This document shows, piece by piece, positions 38,264 through 47,594 of a stretch of DNA of 64,000 nt; position 1 is the first letter of the stretch, and every line of letters begins with the position of its first letter. The notes beneath the pieces are model-generated. The model searched no databases. It was not told the DNA's origin and saw only the letters and a program-made list of their open reading frames with translations. This stretch comes from Billgrantia lactosivorans (GTDB lineage Bacteria; Pseudomonadota; Gammaproteobacteria; Pseudomonadales; Halomonadaceae), in NCBI RefSeq assembly GCF_003254665.1, contig NZ_QHGY01000001.1:930001-994000 (forward strand), read 5' to 3'. The position numbers and the translations under genes are program-made.

Positions 38264-39856
38264 TCAGAGGTCATGGCCGAAGCGCCCTTCGGTACCGCCC
38301 TCCGGGCGGCTCGACATCAGCTCCAGGTCGAAGCTGGAGGGACGCGGACGCGGCTCGCCTTCTCCTTCCAGGTGCTGGAAGCTGCCCAGCAGGTAGAACT
38401 CCAGGTCGCTGGGCGGCACGAAGGAGCCGGTCGGCAGGCGCACCTCGGCGGTCTCGAAGGAGCGGGCCAGGCGCGGGGTGACGAAGATCACCAGCTCGGT
38501 CTGCTCCTTGATGTACTCCTGGCTGCGAAACAGCGCCCCGAGGATGGGCAGCTCGCCCAGGCCCGGCAGCTTGGAGACATTCTCGCGCAGGCTCTCGTTG
38601 AGCATGCCGGCGATGGCGATGGTCTGGCCGGTGGTCAGCTCCACGGTGGAGCTGGCACTGCGCTTGCTCAGCGCCGGCACGAAGAACTGCGCCCCCACCC
38701 CGCTGCCCACCCCCACCTGCAGGCTGTTGGCCGGTACCAGGTCGGAAACCGAGACATCCACGCGAAGGTTGATCGTGCCGGAGTCCAGCACCACCGGCAG
38801 GAAGCCGAGCCCCACGCCGAACTCCTTGTGCTCGATGGCCACCTGGCCGTCGCCCTGGGGCACGGGAATGGGGAACTCGCCGCCGGCCAGGAAGCGCGCC
38901 TGCTCGCCGGTGAGGGTGGTGAGGTTGGGCTCGGCGAGGATCTTGGCCACCCCCTCGCGGCTGGCGGCGTCCAGCACCAGGTTGAGCAGGTAGTCGCCGC
39001 GCTGGTAGCTGGCGAAGATGCCGGTGTCCTCGATGGTGGCGGTGGCCGGGGAGAATTCCGACACCACCGGGCCGATCGGCGTGCCGTCGCCGAAGACCGG
39101 AATCCGTCCCCCCAGCCCGTCGGCGCCTTCGAAGACGGCATCCGGGAAGGTGGCTCCGCCGCTGACCGCCCCGCCGCGGAAGGCCGAGGAGCCGACGTTG
39201 AAGACGTTGAAGTTGGCCTCGAGGCGCTTGACCAGCGAGCGCGACACCTCCGCCACCTTGACGTCGAGCATCACCTGCTGGGCGCCGCCCACCTGCATCA
39301 GGTTGAGCACTGAGCCCTCCTCGCCGCCGGCGAAGCGATTGGCCAGGCGCAGCGCGGTCTCGAGCCGTTCGGCGCTGGAGACCTCACCGCTGAGCACGAT
39401 GCCTTCCTGGGTGGAGCGCACCTGCACGCTCTCGCCGGGCAGCAGCTCGTGGAGGTTGCTCTTGAGGGTCTCGAGGTCGTGGGTGACGGTGACGTTGAGC
39501 GCCCCCTCGACGCGCTCCGACTGGTCCCACAGCACCACGTTGGTGGTGCCGGTGGACTTGCCCAGCACGTAGAGCTGGCGCGAGCCCATCACCACGATGT
39601 CGGCGATCTCGGGGTTGCCCACCGAGACCACCCGCACCGGGCGCGGGAACTCCAGCACCTGGGCCTTGTTGATCGCCACGGCCACCGACACCGCCCGCCC
39701 TTCGATCGGCATGGAGACGCGGCGCGCGTTGTCGGCCAGTTGGCCCTGCTGGGCCGGCAGCTGCATGCCCCAGCCCGCCGCCAGCAGCGCCCCCAGCGCC
39801 AGCGCCAGCCACTTCACGGCGCCGCGATGTCCCCTGGACTTGTCCTTGATGATCAT
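38264..39856 (-). CDS. rcpA: Tad pilus outer-membrane secretin (RcpA/CpaC)
   Basis: A 530-residue secretin. The signal peptide ends about residue 38 (LPAQQ). The N-terminal pilus-secretin domain with PVRVVSVGNPEIADIVVMGSRQLYVLGKSTGTTNV is typical of CpaC/RcpA. A BON-like region (VQVRSTQEGIVLSGEVSS) follows, then the secretin core ending VELTTGQTIAIAGML and LPGLGELPILGALFRSQEYIKEQTELVIFVTPRL. It forms the outer-membrane pore for Flp pili. ATG 39856 has GGGGAGACAGCC upstream. Confidence 0.96.
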   Translation of the reverse strand: MIIKDKSRGHRGAVKWLALALGALLAAGWGMQLPAQQGQLADNARRVSMPIEGRAVSVAVAINKAQVLEFPRPVRVVSVGNPEIADIVVMGSRQLYVLGKSTGTTNVVLWDQSERVEGALNVTVTHDLETLKSNLHELLPGESVQVRSTQEGIVLSGEVSSAERLETALRLANRFAGGEEGSVLNLMQVGGAQQVMLDVKVAEVSRSLVKRLEANFNVFNVGSSAFRGGAVSGGATFPDAVFEGADGLGGRIPVFGDGTPIGPVVSEFSPATATIEDTGIFASYQRGDYLLNLVLDAASREGVAKILAEPNLTTLTGEQARFLAGGEFPIPVPQGDGQVAIEHKEFGVGLGFLPVVLDSGTINLRVDVSVSDLVPANSLQVGVGSGVGAQFFVPALSKRSASSTVELTTGQTIAIAGMLNESLRENVSKLPGLGELPILGALFRSQEYIKEQTELVIFVTPRLARSFETAEVRLPTGSFVPPSDLEFYLLGSFQHLEGEGEPRPRPSSFDLELMSSRPEGGTEGRFGHDL

Positions 39857-39926
39857 GGCTGTCTCCCCGGCTCTTGCAGATGGAGCCTGCTCGTAGGTGC
39901 TGCCCTTCCCTGCCAAGGGGGGCCGG

Positions 39927-40742
39927 CTAGTTGCGTACATTGACCGAACTCATCTGGGTGCCGCGCAGCACGTCCACCCGGCGCTGCACCGGGGCGGCGC
40001 GGCGCGGCGGCGGTGCCGGCTCGGCGCGCGGCTCCAGCTCCGGCAGGTTCAGCGTCGAGCGCTGCGCCGTCATCAGGTCGTCCTCTTCCTGCTCCAGGGG
40101 GTTGCGCAGGGTGAGCTGCACCTTGCCCTCCTGGGTGGCCTTGACCAGGGTCTCGGCCTGCTGGGTCGACACCTCCAGGGTCACGGCGCGCACGATCACC
40201 GGGCCATCGCGCTCCTGGCTGGCGAGCTGGTCGACCGCCAGCACCTTGAGGTTGCGCAGCACCGTCTTCGACTCGACGCTGTCGCGGCTGCCGTTGCGCC
40301 GGGTGGAGACCACGTCGACCCGGTTGCCCGGCAGCAGGAAGCCGGCCACCCCGACCACGTCGTCGACGCGCACGCTCATGGCGCGCTTGCCGGGGTCGAG
40401 CAGCGCGGCCAGGGCGCTGCCGCCCATGTGCTCGGAGACCCGCCCCTCCAGCACCACCTCGCCCGGGTAGATCATCTGGTTGCTGACCCGGCCCACCACG
40501 CTGTCGATGTCCGAGAAGCTGTTCGGCGGTACCACGTCCCTGGGCATGCTCACCATCTTGAGGTCGGAAGCCTCGACCTTGGTGCCGAACGGCACCTGCA
40601 GCGCCGCCACCACCACCTGGGCGACATCATCGCGCTCGCCGTCCCCGTCCTGCGCCTGCATCCAGTTCATGGCCAGCGTGGCGGCCCCCAGCGCCATGAC
40701 CAGCGAGAGCCCGAACATGGCGAAGATCCCCTTGCGTTTCAT
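39927..40742 (-). CDS. rcpC: Flp pilus assembly protein CpaB/RcpC
   Basis: A 271-residue periplasmic protein with one N-terminal membrane helix (MFGLSLVMALGAATLAMNWM). SAF and RcpC domains follow, with VPFGTKVEASDLKMVSMPRDVVP and MSVRVDDVVGVAGFLLPGNRVDVVSTRR. It stabilises the secretin in characterised systems. Its ATG overlaps the stop of the AAA+ ATPase gene as ATGA. Confidence 0.95.
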   Translation of the reverse strand: MKRKGIFAMFGLSLVMALGAATLAMNWMQAQDGDGERDDVAQVVVAALQVPFGTKVEASDLKMVSMPRDVVPPNSFSDIDSVVGRVSNQMIYPGEVVLEGRVSEHMGGSALAALLDPGKRAMSVRVDDVVGVAGFLLPGNRVDVVSTRRNGSRDSVESKTVLRNLKVLAVDQLASQERDGPVIVRAVTLEVSTQQAETLVKATQEGKVQLTLRNPLEQEEDDLMTAQRSTLNLPELEPRAEPAPPPRRAAPVQRRVDVLRGTQMSSVNVRN

Positions 40743-42115
40743 GGTGCATCCCTCCGGTGAGCGGCGCTTTCCCCGTCACGCCCCGCGTCGGGGGCCTGCG
40801 AGAATTCGCCGAAGTAGGTCTGCCAGGCCCAGCGCAGGACCTCGCGGTCCGGTGCCTGGCGGCCCTGGTAGTCGAGCTGGTCCTGGGCCAGGCTCAGGAT
40901 GTCGCGCGGGTGGCAGGCGAGCAGCGGCACGTCGTGGCGGGCATGCAGTTCGTCGATGGCGAACTCGACCAGCACCGGCTCGAAGGGCAGCCCCAGGGCC
41001 TCGCACTGCTGCCGCCAGATGGCCCGGTAGGCCTCGCGCCCGAGGGGCGCGAAGCGGATCTTGTAGCCGATGCGGCGCAGGAAGGCGGCATCGGCCAGCG
41101 TCAGCGGGTCGAGGTTGGTGGAGAACACCAGCGCCACGTCGAAGGGCACGCTGAAGTGGTAGCCGTTGGCCAGCGCCAGGAAGTCGCGGCGCTCCTCCAG
41201 CGGCACGATCCAGCGGTTGAACAGCTCGCTGGGCGGCATGCGCTGGCGGCCCAGGTCGTCGATCACCAGCATGCCGTTGTTGGCCAGCAGCTGGACCGGC
41301 GCCTGGTGGATATGGGTGGCGGCGTCGTACTGGATCTCCAGGCGCTCCATGGTCAGCTCGCCGCCGGTGACCACGCAGGGGCGGCGGCAGCGCACGTAGC
41401 GCGGGTCGTGGCCGTGCTCGAGATAGAGCCGGGCGGCGGGCGACGACCCCGCCGGGTCCTCCAGGCTGTGGTGCACGGCGGGATCGAAGCAGCGCAGCGC
41501 CTTGCCGCCCACCAGGATGGCGTGGGGCACCAGCACCTCGCCCGCCAGCAGCCGCACCAGGCGGCGGGCGATGTAGCTCTTGCCGGTACCGGCGTGGCCA
41601 TGGATGAACATGGCCCGCCCGGAGTGCAGCCCGGGGCCGAGCTGGTCGAGCAGCGCCGGGTCGATCACGGTGTCGGCGAAGGCCGCCATGACCGCCTCGC
41701 GGCATATGCCCACCTCGCCGAGGGCCTGCTCGCGCACCCGCTCGCGGTAGGCTTCCAGGGTCACCGGCGCCTTGCCGCTGTAGCCGTCGCGGGCGAGCGC
41801 CTCCAGCGCCGAGGCGCGGCCGCGGTCGGTGAGGCCGAAGCGCAGCGCCCCGCTCGCCCCCTGGCCGCGCACCTCCACTCGCCCCTCCTCGCGCAGGAAG
41901 CGGCACACCTCCTCCACCACGCTGCCGGCCAGGGCGCTCTCGCGGCCCAGCTGGTGCAGGTCGAGCACGCCCAGCTCGAAGAGCTGCTTGACCAGCAGGT
42001 CGCCCAGGTAGAGCAGCGAGAGCCCGGTCTCGGCCACCGTGGCGGGGCGCGGCGCACGCCGGGCGGCCATGCCCTCGGCATCGGTGGGGTGCAATCCTGG
42101 CGCTGGCTGAAGCAT
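40739..42115 (-). CDS. AAA+ ATPase embedded in the Tad locus
   Basis: A 458-residue cytoplasmic protein. Residues 25-110 look like a winged-helix domain (LLVKQLFELGVLDLHQLGRES, RFGLTDRGRASALEAL). The AAA+ core has Walker A GHAGTGKS (173-180), Walker B MLVIDDLGRQ (282-291), an arginine-rich RWIVPLEERRDFLALANG and sensor-1 FSTNLDP. It is translationally coupled to rcpC, so it belongs to the pilus transcript, yet it is not one of the canonical Tad components. A regulatory or remodelling role is possible. ATG 42115 has GAGG six bases upstream; a GTG at 42127 is an alternative. Confidence 0.85.
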   Translation of the reverse strand: MLQPAPGLHPTDAEGMAARRAPRPATVAETGLSLLYLGDLLVKQLFELGVLDLHQLGRESALAGSVVEEVCRFLREEGRVEVRGQGASGALRFGLTDRGRASALEALARDGYSGKAPVTLEAYRERVREQALGEVGICREAVMAAFADTVIDPALLDQLGPGLHSGRAMFIHGHAGTGKSYIARRLVRLLAGEVLVPHAILVGGKALRCFDPAVHHSLEDPAGSSPAARLYLEHGHDPRYVRCRRPCVVTGGELTMERLEIQYDAATHIHQAPVQLLANNGMLVIDDLGRQRMPPSELFNRWIVPLEERRDFLALANGYHFSVPFDVALVFSTNLDPLTLADAAFLRRIGYKIRFAPLGREAYRAIWRQQCEALGLPFEPVLVEFAIDELHARHDVPLLACHPRDILSLAQDQLDYQGRQAPDREVLRWAWQTYFGEFSQAPDAGRDGESAAHRRDAP

Positions 42116-42161
42116 GGCGGGCCTCACATTACGTTACGTTTTGTGTAATTCGTTCGATGGC

Positions 42162-42234
42162 CTGGCAATGACCGCTGGTCGTTTGTTATGGCTTCCCGGC
42201 GTACCTTCCTTATTGGACCAGCGGCCATTGCCAG
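42162..42234. other. Long inverted repeat between tadV and the AAA+ ATPase gene
   Basis: Arms of 19 bases (CTGGCAATGACCGCTGGTC at 42162-42180 and its near-complement at 42216-42234, one mismatch) enclose 35 bases. The right arm is inside the last codons of tadV. It could terminate or process the transcript between pilin/peptidase genes and machinery genes. Confidence 0.75.
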
Positions 42235-42752
42235 ATCATCCATCCCGTCGTGCCGAGCGCGATCGATACCGCGAAGGGAAACTTCTTGCCCATCACCTCT
42301 CCCTCCTGAGGCGCGATATAGATCGGCCTTCCCGTGACCACCAGCGTCTTGAGCATCAGGCCATAGCGGCTCCAGGGGGATAGCGTATTGCGATTAATCA
42401 TTGCCGATGCGGCAAACAGCAGACCGATAACCCCACCGACTAAAATGCTGGCGAGACCCGCCTGCAAGACGCCCAATGGACCCAGAAAGGTGCCGACAGC
42501 CCCCATTAACTTGGCATCACCGGCGCCAGTAAAACCCATTAAGTAGCTTGGCAAAAGAATCGCCAACCCAACAAGGAGGCCATACATTCCGGCAATAAAA
42601 CCATCGGTTCCTGCCAAGATAAGCTGCAATAGGATACCCACTGAAACCCCGGCCATGATGAGAGGATTGGGGATGATCTGGCTACGCAAATCGATTAACG
42701 CAGCCAGCGCCAATAAAATTCCAGCAGAGATTAGCTTAAATTCTTCGTCCAC
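42210..42752 (-). CDS. tadV: Prepilin peptidase of the Tad locus (TadV/CpaA)
   Basis: A 180-residue inner-membrane aspartic protease that cleaves Flp and TadE prepilins. The catalytic aspartates are in ALIDLRSQIIPN and in the FTGAGDAKLMGAVG motif; about five membrane helices are present. GTG 42752 is chosen because TAAGGGGATTAAA lies right before it and the protein then begins just before the first helix. Codon use is noticeably A/T-richer than in the rest of the locus. Confidence 0.9.
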   Translation of the reverse strand: MDEEFKLISAGILLALAALIDLRSQIIPNPLIMAGVSVGILLQLILAGTDGFIAGMYGLLVGLAILLPSYLMGFTGAGDAKLMGAVGTFLGPLGVLQAGLASILVGGVIGLLFAASAMINRNTLSPWSRYGLMLKTLVVTGRPIYIAPQEGEVMGKKFPFAVSIALGTTGWMIWQWPLVQ

Positions 42753-42816
42753 TTTAATCCCCTTAACCAAGAGAAACTTGATGACGCCAACCTCCTTATC
42801 GGCGCCATACGAACCA

Positions 42817-43020
42817 TTACTGCGTGGTTGTGGCTGGAGGATCCACATCTTTTAATGCTGATTCCAAATATCCAAGAACTGTTTTTACTTCGCCTCCAAT
42901 GGATGCAAATATTGCCGCCCCAACAGCCACAATTAGCCCTCCTACCAAAGCCCACTCCACCACTTCGGTGCCTTCCTCTTCCTTCCAGAAACGCTCGATC
43001 CCTTGCATCAGCTTGTTCAT
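42817..43020 (-). CDS. flp: Flp-family type IVb major pilin
   Basis: A 67-residue prepilin. The leader MNKLMQGIERFWKEEEG ends at a Gly, and the mature protein begins TEVVEWALVGGLIVAVGAAIF, a single hydrophobic helix. Glu is at +5, and Trp replaces the usual Tyr at +6. The short C terminus is DVDPPATTTQ. A GGAGAGAAGTC ribosome site precedes ATG 43020. It is first in the Tad operon, the usual place for the most abundant product. Confidence 0.95.
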   Translation of the reverse strand: MNKLMQGIERFWKEEEGTEVVEWALVGGLIVAVGAAIFASIGGEVKTVLGYLESALKDVDPPATTTQ

Positions 43021-43353
43021 GACTTCTCTCCTTCGGATTGCGTCAGTAACCTTGCACGGTGTCTTTCGGGAGCGTCGGCGTTTCCGAGCGCTCACGTGAC
43101 TCAGCATCGTCGTTACAAAGTGGTTACGCTTGGAGAATCTTGCAGGACCCTTGGAAGTATCTTGCGAAAACCGGCAAAAAGATGCGCGCTGGCGCATAAA
43201 GCGTCGATCTTGTACGTTAGCTGTACATTCAAACCCACAAGGTAGAACCGTCGTTGTGAATTTGTTGTCACATTCAAGGCCGCCAGGGCGAGTAGGCTGT
43301 ATCAGGAATGGCCACGGATGCGCCCCGACTGCCGAACCACGACAAGAGAGCAC
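43021..43353. other. Divergent intergenic region between flp and the RND operon
   Basis: About 330 bases, A+T-richer than average, holding both divergent promoters. It contains TGTAC-N7-GTACA at 43211-43227 and, at 43255-43272, TGTGA-N8-TCACA. No promoter could be chosen with confidence, and no short gene with a credible start was seen. Confidence 0.55.
43211..43227. promoter_or_regulatory. Candidate operator, TGTAC-N7-GTACA
   Basis: A five-base-arm palindrome about 190 bases upstream of flp and 130 upstream of the RND operon. It is symmetrical and in the right place, but short enough to arise by chance. Confidence 0.3.
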
Positions 43354-44478
43354 ATGAACACATCGCGCCTTTTCCTCGTTTCACCGGCCCGGCGGCTGGC
43401 CTCGCTGGCCGGCTTGGCGTGGCTGGCCGCCGGCCTCGCCCTGGCCGCCCCGCTGCCCGCGGCGGCCCAGGAGCGCACCGCCGTGATCGGCGCCCGCGCC
43501 GGCCTCCAGCCCTGGTCAGACCCGCTGGAGGCGCTCGGCACCCTGCGCGCCGACGAGAGCGTGACGCTCTCGGCCACGGTGACCGAGATCGTCGCCGAGC
43601 TGAACTTTCGCGACGGCGAAGCCGTGGAGGCCGGCCAGCTGCTGATCCGGCTGGAGGACGATGAGGAGCGCGCCCAGCTGCGCGTCGCCCAGGCCCTGCG
43701 CGACGAGCGGCGCAGTTCGGTGGACCGCCTGAGCCAGCTGCAGAGCCGCAACATGGCGCCGCGGGCCGACGTGGAGGACAGCCAGGCGCGGCTGCGCCAG
43801 GTGGAGGCGGAGATCCAGGCGCTCGAGGCGCGGCTGAGCAACTACCGCCTGCGCGCCCCCTTCGACGGCGTGGTGGGCTTCCGCAACATCAGCCTCGGCA
43901 GCCTGGTCACCCCCGGCACCGAGCTGGTCACGCTGGACAAGCTCGACGTGATGAAGCTCGACTTCAGCGTGCCGGAGATCTACCTGTCGATCCTCGCCCC
44001 GGGGCTGCCGCTCACGGCACGCAGCGTGGCCTTTCCCGATGCGGTGTTCGAGGGCGAGGTGGCCAGCGTCGGCTCGCGGGTCGACCCGGTGAGCCGCAGC
44101 ATCACGGTGCGCGCCGAGCTCGACAACCCCGAGCTCCGCCTGCGCCCGGGCATGCTGATGGAGGTCGTGCTGCAGCGCAGCCCGCGGCAGGCCGTGGTGG
44201 TGCCCGAGTCGGCGCTGATTCCCAGCGGCGACCGCCAGTTCGTGCTGGTCATCGACGAGGCCGACGAGAATCGCGTGGCGCGGCGCGAGGTGCGCGTCGG
44301 CGAGCGCCGCACCGGCCAGGCCGAGATACTCGAGGGGCTCGAGGCCGACGAGCTGGTGGTCTCCCACGGGGTACAGCGCGCCCGCGAGGGCGATCGCGTG
44401 CGGCTGCTGGGCATCGCCGGCGAGGAGCGTTCCATTCGCGAGATTCTCGAGGCGCATCGCGACGAGGGAGACGCCTGA
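43354..44478 (+). CDS. RND efflux periplasmic adaptor (membrane fusion protein)
   Basis: A 374-residue periplasmic adaptor of the HlyD/AcrA family. The signal peptide ends near PAAAQ-ERT. The lipoyl half-motifs LRADESVTLSATVTEIVAELNFRDGEAVEAGQLL and YRLRAPFDGVVGFRNISLGSLV flank a short coiled coil (about 105-165); beta-barrel and membrane-proximal domains follow. Its TGA overlaps the ATG of the RND pump. Chosen start ATG 43354 removes a short extension that lacks a signal. There is no outer-membrane channel gene in the operon, so it probably uses a TolC encoded elsewhere. Confidence 0.93.
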   Translation: MNTSRLFLVSPARRLASLAGLAWLAAGLALAAPLPAAAQERTAVIGARAGLQPWSDPLEALGTLRADESVTLSATVTEIVAELNFRDGEAVEAGQLLIRLEDDEERAQLRVAQALRDERRSSVDRLSQLQSRNMAPRADVEDSQARLRQVEAEIQALEARLSNYRLRAPFDGVVGFRNISLGSLVTPGTELVTLDKLDVMKLDFSVPEIYLSILAPGLPLTARSVAFPDAVFEGEVASVGSRVDPVSRSITVRAELDNPELRLRPGMLMEVVLQRSPRQAVVVPESALIPSGDRQFVLVIDEADENRVARREVRVGERRTGQAEILEGLEADELVVSHGVQRAREGDRVRLLGIAGEERSIREILEAHRDEGDA

Positions 44479-47400
44479 TGCGTCTGTCCGACATTTCCGT
44501 CCAGCGGCCGGTGCTGGCGACGGTGCTGGCGCTGCTGATCGTCGCCTTCGGGCTGCTCTCGCTGCAGCGCCTGTCGTTGCAGGAGTATCCCGCCATCGAC
44601 CCGCCGGTGGTCAGCATCGACACGCGCTACCCCGGCGCGGCGGCCAGCGTGGTCGAGTCGCGCATCACCCAGGTGCTGGAGGACCGCATCGCCGGCATCG
44701 AGGGGATCGAGGTAGTGACCTCGTCGAGCGAGGACGGCCAGTCGCGGATCGACATCGAATTCAGCCTCGACATGGACATCGACGCCGCGGCCAACGACGT
44801 GCGAGATCGCATCAGTGGCGCCCAGCGCAACCTGCCCGACGACGCCGACCCGCCCGAGGTGCAGAAGACCGATTCCAGCGAGGAGGTCGTGCTGTGGCTG
44901 AGCCTCTCCGGCGAGGGCTACTCCATGTCGGAGCTGACCGACTACGCCAACCGCTACCTCGTCGACCGGCTCTCCGTGCAGCCCGGCGTGGCCCGCGTGC
45001 GGGTGGGCGGGGGCCGCGACTACGCCATGCGGGTGTGGATCGACCGCAACGCCCTGGCGGCGCGCGACCTCACCGTCAGCGACGTGGAGAGCGCGCTGCG
45101 CGCCGAGAACGTCGAGCTTCCCGCCGGCGCCATCGAATCCCGCGAGCGGCAGTTCATCGTGCGCCTGCCGCGCAGCTTCGCCGTGGCCGAGGACTTCCAG
45201 CGCCTGGCCATCGGCCAGGGCAGCGACGGCTACCTGATACGCCTGGGCGACGTCGCCCGGGTCGAGGTCGGCTCGGTGGACGATCGCTCGATCTTTCGCG
45301 CCAACGGGGTGCCCATGGTGGGCCTGGGCATGATGATGCAGTCCACCGCCAACGTGCTGGAGCTCTCCCAGGGCGTGCAGGCGGAGATGGAGCGGCTGCA
45401 GGCCAGCCTGCCCGAGGGCATGCGGCTGAGCCTGAACTTCGATGCCTCGCTGTTCGTCGCCGGCGCCATCAAGCAGGTGGTTCTGACGCTGTTCATCGCC
45501 ATGGGGCTGGTGGTGGTGGTGATCTTCATGTTCCTCGGCAACGTGCGCACCACCCTGGTGCCGGCGGTGACGGTGCCGATCGCCGTGATCGGCTCGTTCA
45601 GCGCGCTGGCGGTAATGGGCTTCTCGATCAACCTGCTCACGCTGCTGGCGCTGGTGCTGGCGATCGGGCTGATCGTCGACGACGCCATCGTGGTGCTGGA
45701 GAACATCAACCGGCGCATGCACGACTATGGCGAGACGCCGCTGGTGGCGGCCTTCCGCGGCACCCGCCAGATCGCCTTCGCCGTCATCGCCACCACCCTG
45801 GTGCTGATCGCGGTGTTCGTGCCGCTCAGCTTCCTGCAGGGCAACGTGGGCCGGCTGTTCTCCGAGTTCGCCCTGACCATGGCCGCGGCGGTGGCCATCT
45901 CGAGCCTGCTGGCGCTTACCCTCACGCCGATGATGGCCTCGAAGATCCTCAAGCCCGGCATGGGCGACAGCCTGGCCGCGCGCGGCGTGCAGTGGCTGCT
46001 GGAGCTGTCGCAGCGCCTCTACCGCACGCTCCTCGAGGCGGTGTTCAAGGCGCGCCTGGCGGTGCTGGCCCTGTTCGTCGCGCTGATCGCCGCCACCCTG
46101 TGGATGGCCGAGCAGCTGCCCAACGAGTACACCCCGCGCGAGGATCGCGGCAACTTCTTCATCCTGGTCAACGGCCCCGAGGGCGCCACCTTCGACTACA
46201 TGATGGACTACATGGACGAGATCGAGCTGCGCCTGCAGCCGCTGGTCGATTCGGGCGAGATCGAGCGCGTGGTGGTGCGTGCCCCGCGGGGCTTCGGCAA
46301 CATCGAGAACTTCAACGGCGGTTTCGCCATCATCAACATGGCCGACTGGGGCGCGCGCCGCAGCGCCTGGGAGATCATGGACGAGGTACGCGAGCGCCTG
46401 GCCGACCTGCCCGGCGTGGAGGCCAGCCCGGTCATGCGCCAGGGCTTCGGCCAGCGGGTGCAGAAGCCCGTGCAGTTCGTGCTCGGCGGCGGTACCTACG
46501 ACCAGCTCGCCGAGTGGCGCGACCTGATGCTCGAGCACATCCGCGAGCACAACCCGCGCCTGGCGGGCGTGGAGAGCGACTACCGGGAGACCCAGCCGCA
46601 GCTGCGCGTGGACATCGACTACGAGCGCGCGGCGTCGCTCGGGGTCACGGTGACCGAAATCGGGCGCACGCTGGAGGTGCTGCTGGGCGGGCGCAACGTG
46701 ACCCGTTACGTCGACAACGGCGAGGAGTACGACGTCATCGTCGAGGGCGACCGGGCCAGGCAGAACAGCCCGCGCGCGCTGGACAACATCCAGGTGCGCT
46801 CGGCCCGTTCGGGCGAACTGATCCCCCTGGCGAGCCTGGTGACGCTGACCGACTTCGCCGGCGCCAGCACGCTCAACCGCTTCAACCGGATCCGCGCCAT
46901 CACCATCGAGGCCAACCTGGTGGACGGCTACCCGCTGGGCGAGGCGCTGGAGTACCTCGAGCAGACGGCCGCCGAGATCCTGCCCGCCGAGGCCCAGACC
47001 AGCGTGGCCGGCCCCTCGCGGGACTACCGCGAGGCCAGCGGCGCCACCACCTTCCTGCTGGTACTGGGTGCGCTGGTGGTGTTCCTGGTGCTGGCGGCGC
47101 AGTTCGAGAGCTTCGTCCACCCCTTCGTGATCATGCTCACCGTGCCGCTGGCGATGAGCGGCGCCCTGCTTGGCCTGCTGCTCACCGGCCAGTCGCTCAA
47201 CATCTACAGCCAGGTGGGCCTGGTGATGCTGATCGGGCTGGCGGCCAAGAACGGCATCCTGATCGTGGAGTTCGCCAACCAGCTGCGCGACCAGGGGTTT
47301 GCCTTCCGCGATGCGTTGCTCGAGGCCTCGGTGACGCGCCTGCGGCCGATCCTGATGACGGCGGTGACCACCATGGCCGGCGCCATCCCGCTGATCGTCT

Positions 47401-47594
47401 CCAGCGGCGCGGGCGCCGAGGCGCGCATGGTGATCGGCACGGTGATCATGGCGGGCGTGGCGGCCGCCACCTTCTTCACCCTGTTCGTGGTGCCGGTGGC
47501 CTACGACCTGCTGGCTCGCCGCACCGGTTCGCCCGGCGTGGTGAAGCAGCGCCTGGAACGCGAAATGTCCCGGGCGCCTGCCGAGCGTCACTGA
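44478..47594 (+). CDS. RND-family efflux pump, inner-membrane permease
   Basis: A 1038-residue proton-driven exporter (HAE1/AcrB-like). The N terminus MRLSDISVQRPVLATVLALLIVAFGLLSL and the two large periplasmic loops are as expected. The proton-relay helix has ALVLAIGLIVDDAIVVLENINR, and the end is GAGAEARMVIGTVIMAGVAAATFF. The sequence is intermediate between MdtB/C and MexF-type pumps, so the substrate cannot be given. A long hairpin follows the stop. Confidence 0.95.
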   Translation: MRLSDISVQRPVLATVLALLIVAFGLLSLQRLSLQEYPAIDPPVVSIDTRYPGAAASVVESRITQVLEDRIAGIEGIEVVTSSSEDGQSRIDIEFSLDMDIDAAANDVRDRISGAQRNLPDDADPPEVQKTDSSEEVVLWLSLSGEGYSMSELTDYANRYLVDRLSVQPGVARVRVGGGRDYAMRVWIDRNALAARDLTVSDVESALRAENVELPAGAIESRERQFIVRLPRSFAVAEDFQRLAIGQGSDGYLIRLGDVARVEVGSVDDRSIFRANGVPMVGLGMMMQSTANVLELSQGVQAEMERLQASLPEGMRLSLNFDASLFVAGAIKQVVLTLFIAMGLVVVVIFMFLGNVRTTLVPAVTVPIAVIGSFSALAVMGFSINLLTLLALVLAIGLIVDDAIVVLENINRRMHDYGETPLVAAFRGTRQIAFAVIATTLVLIAVFVPLSFLQGNVGRLFSEFALTMAAAVAISSLLALTLTPMMASKILKPGMGDSLAARGVQWLLELSQRLYRTLLEAVFKARLAVLALFVALIAATLWMAEQLPNEYTPREDRGNFFILVNGPEGATFDYMMDYMDEIELRLQPLVDSGEIERVVVRAPRGFGNIENFNGGFAIINMADWGARRSAWEIMDEVRERLADLPGVEASPVMRQGFGQRVQKPVQFVLGGGTYDQLAEWRDLMLEHIREHNPRLAGVESDYRETQPQLRVDIDYERAASLGVTVTEIGRTLEVLLGGRNVTRYVDNGEEYDVIVEGDRARQNSPRALDNIQVRSARSGELIPLASLVTLTDFAGASTLNRFNRIRAITIEANLVDGYPLGEALEYLEQTAAEILPAEAQTSVAGPSRDYREASGATTFLLVLGALVVFLVLAAQFESFVHPFVIMLTVPLAMSGALLGLLLTGQSLNIYSQVGLVMLIGLAAKNGILIVEFANQLRDQGFAFRDALLEASVTRLRPILMTAVTTMAGAIPLIVSSGAGAEARMVIGTVIMAGVAAATFFTLFVVPVAYDLLARRTGSPGVVKQRLEREMSRAPAERH

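Noticed and set aside
43255..43272. TGTGA-N8-TCACA as a CRP/Vfr site
   Set aside because: The known site needs a six-base spacer; eight bases puts the half-sites out of register.
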